From JABWCQ01 sp964587105 (lineage in GTDB: Bacteria; Electryoneota; RPQS01), in the NCBI GenBank assembly GCA_964587105.1, contig CAZPKG010000006.1, positions 135,578-199,577 on the forward strand: a DNA stretch of 64,000 bases, in the 5' to 3' direction. Position numbers and translations under genes: made by a program. The notes beneath the pieces are model-generated. The model made no database searches. It was not told the DNA's origin and saw only the letters and a list, made by a program, of their open reading frames with translations. Position 1 is the stretch's first letter. Every line of letters begins with the position of its first letter. Below, in pieces: positions 17,617 to 25,489 of the stretch.

Positions 17617-17781
17617 CTACTTTTTCTTCTTTCTTTCAGCAATCTGTTTTGCCAACAACTCAGACAATTCTCTGCACGTACAATGCTTCGCGTGCTCTTC
17701 GTGCCAATCTAATCTCTGATCTAACGTCGGATTCTTCGGCATCTTGTGCGCCAGATGCCACTCTTTGTTAATCTTTCCCAT
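17617..17781 (-). CDS. Small conserved Cys/His protein, 54 residues
   Basis: This short frame reads MGKINKEWHLAHKMPKNP, then TLDQRLDWHEEHAKHCTC, and ends in a Lys-rich RKKKK tail. I recall the pattern KEWHLxxxMPKNPTLxxRxxWHxxHxxxCxC from small uncharacterised proteins of many bacteria. The HxxHxxHCxC spacing could bind a metal ion. ATG at 17781 with AGG a few bases upstream. It precedes the YfiT-like gene by three bases and is probably co-translated with it. Confidence 0.75.
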   Translation of the reverse strand: MGKINKEWHLAHKMPKNPTLDQRLDWHEEHAKHCTCRELSELLAKQIAERKKKK

Positions 17782-17823
17782 AAACGTAACCTATTTGAAC
17801 ATAAATAAAACGCGCCTGTCAGC

Positions 17824-18825
17824 TCAACTCGCGCTTAACAAGCGCCCCAACCATTTTAGACTCTCGTCATAGCGCCACTGCACGTTCATGTGACCGCCTT
17901 CAAATTCTTCGTGCGTGTGCGGTACCTCGGCTTCGGTCAATCGGGTCGAGAGAATCCGCGCACCCCACTGCAGGTGAAACTCGTCGTTGATCCCGCAATC
18001 AATGTACAGACCCTTGAGCTTCTTCAGGTTTTCGATGATGCGATCATCGCTCGCCATCCGCACAGGATCGTGCACCAACCACCGTTGCCACACGTCTTCG
18101 CGAATTTCGCCTGTCTGCAAATCAAACGGATAATCAAACCCGTACGGCGAATCCGGATTCGGCGAATAGCACGCCGACATCGCAGTGATATTCACGGCTT
18201 CGTTCGACACGCGCTTGCGCTGATTGCCGTAAAGTGCAATCATCTCTTTCGGCGATGCGTGCTTGCGCAATTCTTTCAGTGCGTTCGGAAACTCAGGCAT
18301 ATAGCCGTAATCGAAATAGCAATCGCCCGAATGCATGATGCACCAGCCAAACAAATCAGGATGCCTCGCCGCCAACACAAACGCGCCATATCCACCCGAT
18401 GATTTTCCAATCACAACCGTTTGATCTGCCGTCATCCCCGCGCGATATTCGCGTTTCATCCACGGCAGAAGTTCACCGCAGACAAAATCTTCATAGTCCC
18501 CCGTTGCCGATGAATTGATATACTGCGCGCCGCCCAACCGCGTGAAACAATCCGGCATCATCACCACGCACGGCGGAATGACCTTCTCGTTGATTAGCCG
18601 CTCGATCCGCACAGGCAGCGGCTCCAACCACGCGCTCCAATTCAAATGCGTCAGGCTGCTGCCCGTAAACCCCGACAGCACGACCAACAGCGGATACTCG
18701 CGCGATTTCAAAGACCCTTCGGGCAAGTAAACCGGAGTCTCGCGCACAAAGTCATCTCCCAGCGGATTGCCTTCAAGACACCGCGAGCGATATTCTTCAA
18801 TGATAACCTGTCCGCGAATTCTCAT
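17824..18825 (-). CDS. Alpha/beta-hydrolase of the putative esterase (Fes/EstA) family
   Basis: A 333-residue cytoplasmic hydrolase resembling enterochelin esterase, antigen 85 and S-formylglutathione hydrolase. The nucleophile elbow is GKSSGGYG (about 139-146), the acid is likely in DCGINDEFH near 280, and the histidine is in EGGHMNVQW near 310. PLLVVLSGFTGSS forms the oxyanion-side strand. There is no signal peptide, which argues for an intracellular ester or thioester substrate. The start is the ATG at 18825. The natural substrate is unknown. Confidence 0.88.
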   Translation of the reverse strand: MRIRGQVIIEEYRSRCLEGNPLGDDFVRETPVYLPEGSLKSREYPLLVVLSGFTGSSLTHLNWSAWLEPLPVRIERLINEKVIPPCVVMMPDCFTRLGGAQYINSSATGDYEDFVCGELLPWMKREYRAGMTADQTVVIGKSSGGYGAFVLAARHPDLFGWCIMHSGDCYFDYGYMPEFPNALKELRKHASPKEMIALYGNQRKRVSNEAVNITAMSACYSPNPDSPYGFDYPFDLQTGEIREDVWQRWLVHDPVRMASDDRIIENLKKLKGLYIDCGINDEFHLQWGARILSTRLTEAEVPHTHEEFEGGHMNVQWRYDESLKWLGRLLSAS

Positions 18826-18833
18826 TTGATTCA

Positions 18834-18872
18834 GGTCTCCCCCCGCGCGCGGGGGGATAAAGGGGGGTCTGC
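18834..18872. repeat. REP-like element, family A
   Basis: Palindromic element with GGTCTCCCCCC on one side and GGGGGGATAAAGGGGGGTCT on the other; the inner arms are CCCCCCGC and GCGGGGGG. It fills the gap between the secreted-protein stop and the esterase start. The same element occurs inside two genes elsewhere in the window. Confidence 0.85.
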
Positions 18873-18874
18873 GG

Positions 18875-20647
18875 TTACTTCATCAACACCAATTTCGTCA
18901 CCGTTGAAGCATCCCCCGCATTCAATACGGCGAAATAAACTCCGCTCGGTTGATTGTTTGCGCTCCAATTGACAATATGCTCACCCGCATCACGCACACC
19001 ATCCGCAAGCACAGCCACCTCGCGCCCCGTCACGTCAAACAATGTCAGCGTCACATCACTGCTCTTCGCCAGCGAATAGCTCAATCGAAATTCCGCGTTC
19101 CCCGGATTCGGATAAACCAAAAGCGAAATCTCCTGCGGCAACGTCACGCGCGGTGAAACATCTGTCCCTGTGCTTCCTCGTACTACCAGCTCAAGAAACT
19201 CGCCGTGATCGTTGAACACGCGGATGGCATTCGGAAAATCCCCGTCCACCACCGGAGTAAACGTCACCGTCACCGTCATCGAATCTCCCGGTTGCAAGAG
19301 AACGTCCTGCGTACAGCAGGTGGTTGTGTACGGCCCAATGTCAAACCAATCGCGCACCGACGTGTCTTCGTTGCCTAAATTTTTCAACACGACGTCATGC
19401 GAAACCGATTGTCCGACCGGAGCAAAAAACTCGAGCGTGTCTTCCGAAAACACCAGCGCCGCATCAGCCGTATCTGGATAGGCCAAATGCGAGCGCCACA
19501 CTCCACCGCGAAAATCGGCGAAGTAGCCCGTTGCAAGCACGTTGATGTATCCGCCACTCTCGCGCGAGTAGCCAAGCTCGGTTATCTCGGCCTCCACTTC
19601 AAGCTCAAGCTCCCAGTTCGCGCCGCCGTCCGTCGTTCGCCACACCCGCCCAACCGCGTCGTCGACAATTCCGCCCGCGACATAACCCAACGTATCATTC
19701 AGCATCAGCGCCGCACGTAACGGAACATTCGTCTGCAGTGTGCGCTCCGACCACGACTGCCCAAAATCCGTCGTAAACCGCACCCAACCCGTCGGCGGAT
19801 CTTCCAGCGCTCCGCAGATTATCGCGTGCGCACTGTTCGGTGCGAACGAAATGTCCGTATCTCCGAGCGGATCCGAAGCCGGCATCGTTTGCCATGAAAA
19901 TCCGCGGTCAAGCGTGAGCCACTGGTGCGAACCAACCGCATAGGTAAAATTGCCGACGGTCGCGTGCTCTTTCACCCACGTTCCGGTGAAATGCTCGGAC
20001 AGCGTGTCCCAATGCGTTGACGTCAGCATCGAATCGTTGCGATAGATTCTTGCGTCAAGGCCGGACAAGGCAACCGCGATATTTGAATCCGGCGCAATCA
20101 CGCTCGTCAGCCAATGATTGGTGAGCAGAATCGTGTCGGGCCAGACCACATGCAAATTTCCAAATCCGCGCACGAGCCTGAGTACACCGCGATTTGTCTC
20201 AGCATCAAACACCGTGACGTAAATACTGTCGTGACTCTGTTCAGGACGAAGTACCGGGCGCCACGTAATATCCGAAATAAAATAGGGCGAGCGTAAGGAT
20301 TCGAAAGAAGGCGAGAAGATCGGCGCGGGTTGTGGATCCATATTGGTCCACGAACGGCCGCCGTCTATCGAGCGGAAAATTGTATGCAGAGTAGCAATGA
20401 ACACGCGCCCTTGATTTGCTTTGCAAATCCCCACCGGCACGGCGCCGTATTGGTCAGGGCTGCTCACTTGCGCGTCGTAGAGCGTTTGCACATAGACCCA
20501 GTTCTCATCAAGCGCACGCGAGTTCTCGCGCGGCACGTGAAACTCCGGCATGACGTCGGGCTTAGTCGGCAGCATCTGCGGTCCGCGAGCGAATATTTCG
20601 CAAGCGCACAGCAACATCGCAATCCATGTGCAGACGGCAAGCCGCAT
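18875..20647 (-). CDS. Secreted repeat protein with T9SS sorting domain
   Basis: A 590-residue secreted protein: signal peptide about 1-20, then a propeller-like region with Asp-box motifs (SIDGGRSW, TLDRGFSW, TTDFGQSW, TTDGGANWE), an ASPM-SPD-2-Hydin or choice-of-anchor type Ig domain (about 395-495, with VVLKNLGNEDTSV and MTVTVTFTPVVDGDF), and a C-terminal T9SS type A domain (VYPNPGNAEFRLSYSL, DVTGREVAVL, SGVYFAVL, TKLVLMK). It probably reaches the cell surface. It follows mauE by 13 bases and so may be co-transcribed. Confidence 0.85.
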   Translation of the reverse strand: MRLAVCTWIAMLLCACEIFARGPQMLPTKPDVMPEFHVPRENSRALDENWVYVQTLYDAQVSSPDQYGAVPVGICKANQGRVFIATLHTIFRSIDGGRSWTNMDPQPAPIFSPSFESLRSPYFISDITWRPVLRPEQSHDSIYVTVFDAETNRGVLRLVRGFGNLHVVWPDTILLTNHWLTSVIAPDSNIAVALSGLDARIYRNDSMLTSTHWDTLSEHFTGTWVKEHATVGNFTYAVGSHQWLTLDRGFSWQTMPASDPLGDTDISFAPNSAHAIICGALEDPPTGWVRFTTDFGQSWSERTLQTNVPLRAALMLNDTLGYVAGGIVDDAVGRVWRTTDGGANWELELEVEAEITELGYSRESGGYINVLATGYFADFRGGVWRSHLAYPDTADAALVFSEDTLEFFAPVGQSVSHDVVLKNLGNEDTSVRDWFDIGPYTTTCCTQDVLLQPGDSMTVTVTFTPVVDGDFPNAIRVFNDHGEFLELVVRGSTGTDVSPRVTLPQEISLLVYPNPGNAEFRLSYSLAKSSDVTLTLFDVTGREVAVLADGVRDAGEHIVNWSANNQPSGVYFAVLNAGDASTVTKLVLMK

Positions 20648-20660
20648 GTTCAGGCTCCTC

Positions 20661-21140
20661 TTAGAGTCTGTATCGTGGTTTGGGCGGACAGGCGCGCAGG
20701 TAAACGAAGATCGCGGCGGCCAGAAAACCTAAGTTCTCCATGATCTTGTTCCAGCCGACTTTCGTCGCCAGCGCGGCGGATGCTTCCGAATTTCCGAAAC
20801 AGCCGCAATCAATGTTCAATCCGCGCAAGACTGCCTGCAAAATCAGCACGGTAAACAGCGCCATCAAAAATGCGATGACGAGCGCCGCTCCGCGTTTGAA
20901 TTTGGGCAGGAAGAGACAAACAGCCGCGACCGCTTCCAAAGCGGGCAGGAACATCGCGGTCAGATAGACATAATCCATCCCCACAATCGGCAGGCTGACT
21001 TTGTAGTTTGTAATCGACCGTGCGAAGGCCGCCGGGTCGAGCAATTTGGGCCAAGCGGCATACAAAAAGAGTCCCGCCAAAAGCAGGCGAAAGGTCCAAT
21101 CGAGGCCGGTAAATATCTGCTGGCGCAGGCTTCTGTTCAT
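20661..21140 (-). CDS. MauE/DoxX-like membrane protein
   Basis: A 159-residue, four-helix membrane protein of the MauE/DoxX group. The N-terminal helix FRLLLAGLFLYAAWPKL has the family's AxxKLxDP pattern, and CGCFG (about 112-116) places a Cys pair in the third loop, as in MauE proteins that support disulfide chemistry in the periplasm. A thioredoxin-like TlpA protein (1898) and a rhodanese (23859) are in the window but not adjacent. It has no Shine-Dalgarno site, and its promoter lies so close that the mRNA may be leaderless. Confidence 0.85.
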   Translation of the reverse strand: MNRSLRQQIFTGLDWTFRLLLAGLFLYAAWPKLLDPAAFARSITNYKVSLPIVGMDYVYLTAMFLPALEAVAAVCLFLPKFKRGAALVIAFLMALFTVLILQAVLRGLNIDCGCFGNSEASAALATKVGWNKIMENLGFLAAAIFVYLRACPPKPRYRL

Positions 21141-21148
21141 AGCTTTTT

Positions 21149-21177
21149 AGTATAATGTAATATTTTCACAAAGTCAA
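21149..21177 (-). promoter_or_regulatory. Sigma-70-like promoter for the MauE-like gene, with Rex-like half-site
   Basis: On the minus strand TTGACT (21177-21172) and TATACT (21154-21149) are spaced by 17 bases. The predicted transcription start is near 21142, only two bases before the ATG at 21140, so the transcript would be leaderless. The 17-base spacer begins TTGTGAAA, a perfect half of a Rex operator (TTGTGAAANNNTTTCACAA-like), but the second half is degenerate. Confidence 0.6.
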
Positions 21178-21275
21178 GCGAAAGTACCTCTATTTTCAAG
21201 GATTTACGAGCAATTTTAGGCGCGTTTTTAACCCCAATTCCTCTCCTCCATTTCCCCCTCCGCCAAACCCCCGCC

Positions 21276-21304
21276 TTGACATTCGCCCCCAACCAAACTA
21301 CCTT
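21276..21304 (+). promoter_or_regulatory. Candidate promoter for the SBBP secreted-protein gene
   Basis: TTGACA at 21276-21281 and a poor -10, TACCTT, at 21299-21304 are separated by 17 bases. The transcription start would be near 21311, about 28 bases before the ATG at 21339. The -10 resembles the Bacteroidota-type TAnnTTTG only in part. Confidence 0.35.
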
Positions 21305-21338
21305 GTTAGAACGCCCCAAAACCGCTTCCGGTTCACCC

Positions 21339-23810
21339 ATGATATTCCGTCGTTACATATCTCTTTTGATATTCCTTCTGCATTCCCCCCTGCTCGCGGG
21401 GGGGCAAGGGGGGGTGTTCTGGATCGCAAACGAAGGCCAATGGCAAGGCGACTTCCAATTCAAATGCGAGGTCGGCTCCACAATCTACTACGTCACCCCC
21501 CAAGGCATGACCATAGACCTACGTTCCTATGTAGGGGCGGATGGCAATCCGCCCGCGCCGGGCAACTTCGACCCTTTCGCCGAGCGGGGATTTAGCGAAG
21601 CGGTTCCCCGCCGGAAACCGCAGGTCCGCGGCCACGTCATTCAAATTCATTACTGGTCTCCCCCCGCGAGCGGGGGGATAAAGGGGGGTCTGCCTGCTAT
21701 CGGCCAAAACAAACCCCCACACTATTCCAACTACTTCTTAGGCCGCGACTCCACAAAATGGCGCAGCAGAGTTGGCCATTATGAGAATGTCATCGTCCCC
21801 GAAGTTTGGCCCGGCATTGATATAGAATACCGCGCCGACCAACAAGGTGTCGAAACCATCTACCACGTCAAACCCGGAGCCAACCCCGCTCAAATCCAAA
21901 TGGAGTATCTCGGCCTCGATGCGCCATTGCGAGTTGATGCACAAGGCAATCTAATTCTTTCAACATCACTTGGTGATGTGAAAGAGAAAGCGCCGTTTGC
22001 GTTTCAGCAAGATGCAAGAGTGCAAAAGCGAGTGGATGCGGGTTTTCAAGTGATTGACGCGACACAAGTGGGGTATGATGTGGGTGCGTTTGACACAGGG
22101 AAGGAATTGGTGGTGGATCCGCTGATTTACAGTACTTTTTTTACAACCGGTCCCGTTGACGGTGTTCGCGACATAGCGATCGACGTTTTGGGAAACAAGA
22201 TCATCACTGGACGAACAAGTAACCCGGAGTTTCCTATTACACCCGGAGCGTACTGGCAGGATGCACCAAGCGAATTCGGGAATGCATTCCTGTCAAAGTT
22301 AAACCATCGTGTAGATAGTCTGCTTTACTCGACATATTTTCCAATTGGATCAAACTCGAAACTCCTTGCGGCAGAAGACGGATCGGCTTGGTGCATCGGA
22401 TGGAATTACTGGGAGGACTTTCCACTAACAGGCAATGCTGTTGATTCTATAAGTGAGGATTTGGAACTTGCGATTGTCCACATATCCTCGACGGGAGATA
22501 GCCTACTCTTTGCATCCTTTTGGGGTGGAAATAACCAAGATTACGTGTCCAGCGTAGAATTTGACCGAAATGGGTTGATCTATGTGTCTGGCACTACAAG
22601 GTCCACTGATTTGTATACATCAGAAGATGCCCTTAGCAGAACACTTCCAGAGGGTAGGAACGCGATGTTGTTCATTATTGACCCAACTGACTATTCGATT
22701 CGCTACTCCACATATTTCCCGACGACGATCACGCCTGCAAATACGCATGGGGGGGCTATCAGCCTTCTGGAACCCGGCCGGTTCTGGTGGTGCGGCGGAA
22801 CTCAGACAGGGGGATTACCTATAACACCAGATGCGTTTCAACCGGAATTTATTGACACATCGGGCTGGGAAAGAACAGCACCGTTTTTTTGTTTGTTAAA
22901 CGTCTTCACGTCCGAAATTGAGTACTGCTCGTACTGGGGAAACATGGAAGGTGAATGGGGGGATGAAATACTCAATGTGCTTGCAATTGACTCTGATCGA
23001 GTCCTGATAAATGGCTCTACTCGTCTTCCTGATTATTCGCTTCCGCCCGGCGGTTTTCAGCAATTCCATGCAGCCGACCAAAGAAATACCTTTATTGTGA
23101 GGTTTAGCCGTGCCAATCAAATCGAAGCAGGTACATTTCTTGGTGCACAAGGTGCAATAGAGTTGGGAATCAGTTTACTACTTGAAGACTCATCTGTCGT
23201 CCTAGCCGGAACCACCGAAGCAGCAGATTTCCCGCTGACTCCAGATGCAGATGATTCAACCCACGGCGGAGGAGAATTTATTCCGTCCGATATTGCAATT
23301 GCCCGCCTGAGCCCGGACCTTTCTACACTTCGTTACGGTTCCTATCTGGGTGGCAGCCAAATGGAAACGGCACTGGATATCGCATTGGAAAACAACACGG
23401 TATGGGTTGTCGGAGAAACGGAGTCATGGGACTTCACTACGACTCCAGATGCAATGTATCCGACATTCGACGCGGTTGAACTTGGATTTGTGTCCGGATT
23501 TGAATTCTTGCCAAGTGAAACGCACCAACCGAACTCATCAGCAGTTGTACAAGCTCCAAGCATGTCCGCCTACCCCAACCCCTTCAACCCCACAACAACT
23601 CTCGAATTCACATTGCCCTCAACATCGAACGTCGAGCTAACAGTGCACGACATCTTAGGCCGCGAAGTCACGCACGAAAATCTTGGCCGACTCACCGCAG
23701 GTCAACATGTCATTCACATCAACGGTTCCGAGTGGTCGTCAGGAATCTACTTCGCCACTCTCAAACCCCCCGCACGATCTCAAACAACAAAACTCCTGTT
23801 GTTAAGATAA
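21339..23810 (+). CDS. Secreted SBBP/DUF7948-type propeller protein with T9SS sorting domain and in-frame repeat insertions
   Basis: An 823-residue protein from the ATG at 21339. After a signal peptide (about 1-18) comes a DUF7948-like domain: WIANEGQWQGDFQFK, YVTPQGMTIDL, HYSNYFLGRDSTKWRS, VWPGIDIEYRADQQGVE and YHVKPGANPAQIQMEY. A propeller with SBBP-like repeats (YSTFF, GDSLLFASFWGGNNQDYVSS, LRYGSYLGGSQMETALDI) follows, and then the T9SS domain (AYPNPFNPTTTLEF, DILGREVTHENL, SGIYFATL, TKLLLLR). Four palindromic elements sit in frame in the first 120 codons and encode HSPLLAGGQGGVF, GADGNPP, AERGFSEAVPRRK and SPPASGGIKGGLP. A terminator follows the stop. Confidence 0.87.
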   Translation: MIFRRYISLLIFLLHSPLLAGGQGGVFWIANEGQWQGDFQFKCEVGSTIYYVTPQGMTIDLRSYVGADGNPPAPGNFDPFAERGFSEAVPRRKPQVRGHVIQIHYWSPPASGGIKGGLPAIGQNKPPHYSNYFLGRDSTKWRSRVGHYENVIVPEVWPGIDIEYRADQQGVETIYHVKPGANPAQIQMEYLGLDAPLRVDAQGNLILSTSLGDVKEKAPFAFQQDARVQKRVDAGFQVIDATQVGYDVGAFDTGKELVVDPLIYSTFFTTGPVDGVRDIAIDVLGNKIITGRTSNPEFPITPGAYWQDAPSEFGNAFLSKLNHRVDSLLYSTYFPIGSNSKLLAAEDGSAWCIGWNYWEDFPLTGNAVDSISEDLELAIVHISSTGDSLLFASFWGGNNQDYVSSVEFDRNGLIYVSGTTRSTDLYTSEDALSRTLPEGRNAMLFIIDPTDYSIRYSTYFPTTITPANTHGGAISLLEPGRFWWCGGTQTGGLPITPDAFQPEFIDTSGWERTAPFFCLLNVFTSEIEYCSYWGNMEGEWGDEILNVLAIDSDRVLINGSTRLPDYSLPPGGFQQFHAADQRNTFIVRFSRANQIEAGTFLGAQGAIELGISLLLEDSSVVLAGTTEAADFPLTPDADDSTHGGGEFIPSDIAIARLSPDLSTLRYGSYLGGSQMETALDIALENNTVWVVGETESWDFTTTPDAMYPTFDAVELGFVSGFEFLPSETHQPNSSAVVQAPSMSAYPNPFNPTTTLEFTLPSTSNVELTVHDILGREVTHENLGRLTAGQHVIHINGSEWSSGIYFATLKPPARSQTTKLLLLR
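21382..21415. repeat. REP-like element, family A, in frame inside a signal peptide region
   Basis: The segment TTCCCCCCTGCTCGCGGG then GGGGCAAGGGGGGG reads in frame as PLLAGGQGG at codons 15-26, at or just after the predicted signal-peptide end. It matches the intergenic copy at 13810-13846. Confidence 0.8.
21531..21556 (+). repeat. REP-like element, family B (GTAG + palindrome), in frame
   Basis: GTAG followed by arms GGGCGGAT and ATCCGCCC around the loop GGCA. It encodes VGADGNPPA. The second copy lies at 56739-56764 between genes. Confidence 0.85.
21578..21617 (+). repeat. REP-like element, family C (RAYT-associated type), in frame
   Basis: Arms GCGGGGA (21584-21590) and TCCCCGC (21605-21611) with TTTAGCGAAGCGGT between. 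It encodes AERGFSEAVPRRKP. Copies of this family flank the RAYT gene at 43143-43643. Confidence 0.85.
21655..21692. repeat. REP-like element, family A, in frame
   Basis: GGTCTCCCCCCGCGAG then CGGGGGGATAAAGGGGGG reads in frame as WSPPASGGIKGGLP. It is nearly identical to the intergenic copy at 18834-18872. Confidence 0.85.
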
Positions 23811-23812
23811 AC

Positions 23813-23837
23813 AAAAAAGCCCCTAACGGGGCTTTTT
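23813..23837. terminator. Bidirectional intrinsic terminator
   Basis: AAAAAAGCCCC, a TAAC loop and GGGGCTTTTT form a compact hairpin with A and T tails. It separates the converging SBBP gene and rhodanese gene. Confidence 0.93.
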
Positions 23838-23858
23838 CATATTTCCAATTTCTAATTT

Positions 23859-24398
23859 CTAATTTTCTCCGCCGCCCGTCTCAATCATATCCGTCTCCTT
23901 GGACCACTCGGCCCAACCGCCGGTAAACACAGCCAAGCGGCCGTAACCTTGTGCGAGCGCGAACTCGGCCAAATCGTGCGACAGATGACAATCCCCGCCG
24001 TCGCAATAGATAACAATCAAATCATCTTTCGGCAGCGCGAGAAACTTATCGCCGTCTTGGTCAATATGATCGAACGACACGTTGATCGCGCCCGGAATAT
24101 GTCCGGCTTTATACAGCGTGTCCTCGCGCGCATCCACAAAGTGAATGTTGCTCTTGTTGCGCTTCATATGCAAAACCATCGTCGCGGCCAAATTGATTTC
24201 ATAAGCCGAAGTGGATTTCGCGAACGCGCTGTCCGGTTTCGCCATCGCGTCGTCGGCGATGCTGATCGGCGGCGCAACCAATTTAATCGGCTCCCAATGT
24301 CCCCAAAACGGCAAGTCGCTGTGCGTCGCGACACGTGCTCCCAGCCCCAGCAGCACTGCGGCAATCATCAACGTCGAAAGCTGTTTTCCTAAACTCAT
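23859..24398 (-). CDS. Membrane-anchored rhodanese-like protein
   Basis: A 179-residue protein with an N-terminal signal anchor (LMIAAVLLGLGARV) and one rhodanese domain (about 68-172). The active-site loop is YCDGGDCHLS with the catalytic cysteine at 132; HFVDAREDTLYKAGHIPGAIN is the typical CH2A-type segment. Rhodaneses transfer sulfane sulfur; an exported one may take part in periplasmic sulfur or thiol chemistry. Proteins of this kind are often linked to MauE/DoxX proteins like the one at 20661. The ATG overlaps the stop of the LOG-family gene by four bases. Confidence 0.9.
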   Translation of the reverse strand: MSLGKQLSTLMIAAVLLGLGARVATHSDLPFWGHWEPIKLVAPPISIADDAMAKPDSAFAKSTSAYEINLAATMVLHMKRNKSNIHFVDAREDTLYKAGHIPGAINVSFDHIDQDGDKFLALPKDDLIVIYCDGGDCHLSHDLAEFALAQGYGRLAVFTGGWAEWSKETDMIETGGGEN

Positions 24399-25264
24399 GG
24401 TTCCTCTGTGGTTTCTAATGCGCGCGAAATGTCTATGCGGTTGACGAGATAATCAAACGCCTCGTCAATGTCGTCGGTGATGAGCACGAGATTCATGTCA
24501 TCCGCCGAAATAACGCCCCATTGAATCAAAGATTCAAAGTCAATCACACTATGCCAAAACTCGCTTCCGAACAATACGATCGGCAAATTGCGCCGGATCT
24601 TTTGCGTCTGCACGAGCGTCAAGCATTCAAAGAGTTCGTCAAAGGTTCCGAATCCGCCGGGAAACGCCACCAGCGCGCGCGACAGATATACGAACCAATA
24701 CTTGCGCATGAAGAAGTAGTGAAACTCGAACGTGTACGGCGGTTCGAGATAGCGGTTGACGCCTTGCTCGTGCGGCAGACTGATGGAGAGTCCAACGGTC
24801 TTCGCGCCGATCTTCTGCGCACCACGGTTAGCGGCTTCCATCATGCCCGGCCCTGCGCCGCTGCAAATCACATGGCGGTCGCGCGGGTCAGGCATCTGCT
24901 GATAGTGTGCCGCAAGTTTCGCAGCCAAACGCTCAGCTTCGTGATAATAGTGCGTCAGCCTGCGAAACGACTCCGTGCGTTTGTGAATCTTCTCCGGAGT
25001 GATGTTGCGCTCTTTGGCCCACGATTCATTCAGCTTCGCAAGCTGCATATCAAGCTCTTCTTCCGGCACCGAGCGCGCCGATCCGAAGAACACAATCGTG
25101 CTGCGAATCTTTTGCAAACGAAGCCGCGATTGCGGCTCAAGGTACTCGGCCAGTATCCTTAATGAGCGTGCGTGAGCGCTGTGCAGAAAGCGCAGGTTCT
25201 CGTACGCTTTGGGATGAAAGTCCTTATCGCTTTCAATCAAATTGCTAAATCCTTTCCCACCCAC
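24395..25264 (-). CDS. LOG-family (TIGR00730) Rossmann-fold protein
   Basis: A 289-residue member of the LOG/lysine-decarboxylase-like family. VFFGSAR (about 59-65), GAGPGMMEAANRGA and the signature PGGFGTFDELFE are present. Family members act as nucleoside 5'-monophosphate phosphoribohydrolases or nucleotide-binding stress proteins. A GTG at 25264 opens the frame, but a TTG about eight codons later with AAAGGA upstream is an alternative. It forms an ATGA overlap with the rhodanese gene. Confidence 0.92.
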   Translation of the reverse strand: MGGKGFSNLIESDKDFHPKAYENLRFLHSAHARSLRILAEYLEPQSRLRLQKIRSTIVFFGSARSVPEEELDMQLAKLNESWAKERNITPEKIHKRTESFRRLTHYYHEAERLAAKLAAHYQQMPDPRDRHVICSGAGPGMMEAANRGAQKIGAKTVGLSISLPHEQGVNRYLEPPYTFEFHYFFMRKYWFVYLSRALVAFPGGFGTFDELFECLTLVQTQKIRRNLPIVLFGSEFWHSVIDFESLIQWGVISADDMNLVLITDDIDEAFDYLVNRIDISRALETTEEP

Positions 25265-25414
25265 GAGTAACCCCGCAGGTATTTACTAAACCGCTCAAAA
25301 TGCGCGATTGTTCCGTAATTTGCTAACTCTATATTCTTGTAAACAATTGTTTTTCAAAACTCTGCCGGCAGTTGCTGAGCATGATTACCCATTCGATGCC
25401 TCCAATAATCGCTT

Positions 25415-25484
25415 GCAAGCGAAGCGGTTCCCCGCCGAAATCCGCTTTCGAATCTCTCGCGGCGGCACCCGCTGCGGGTGCCCC
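25415..25484. repeat. REP-like elements, family C (partial) followed by family D
   Basis: Family C partial at 25415-25450 (GCAAGCGAAGCGGTTCCCCG then CCGAAATCCGCTTTC) and family D at 25459-25484 (arms GGCACCCGC and GCGGGTGCC). They fill the gap between the LOG gene and the following secreted-protein gene, which otherwise holds nothing I recognise. Confidence 0.8.
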
Positions 25485-25489
25485 ATAAC

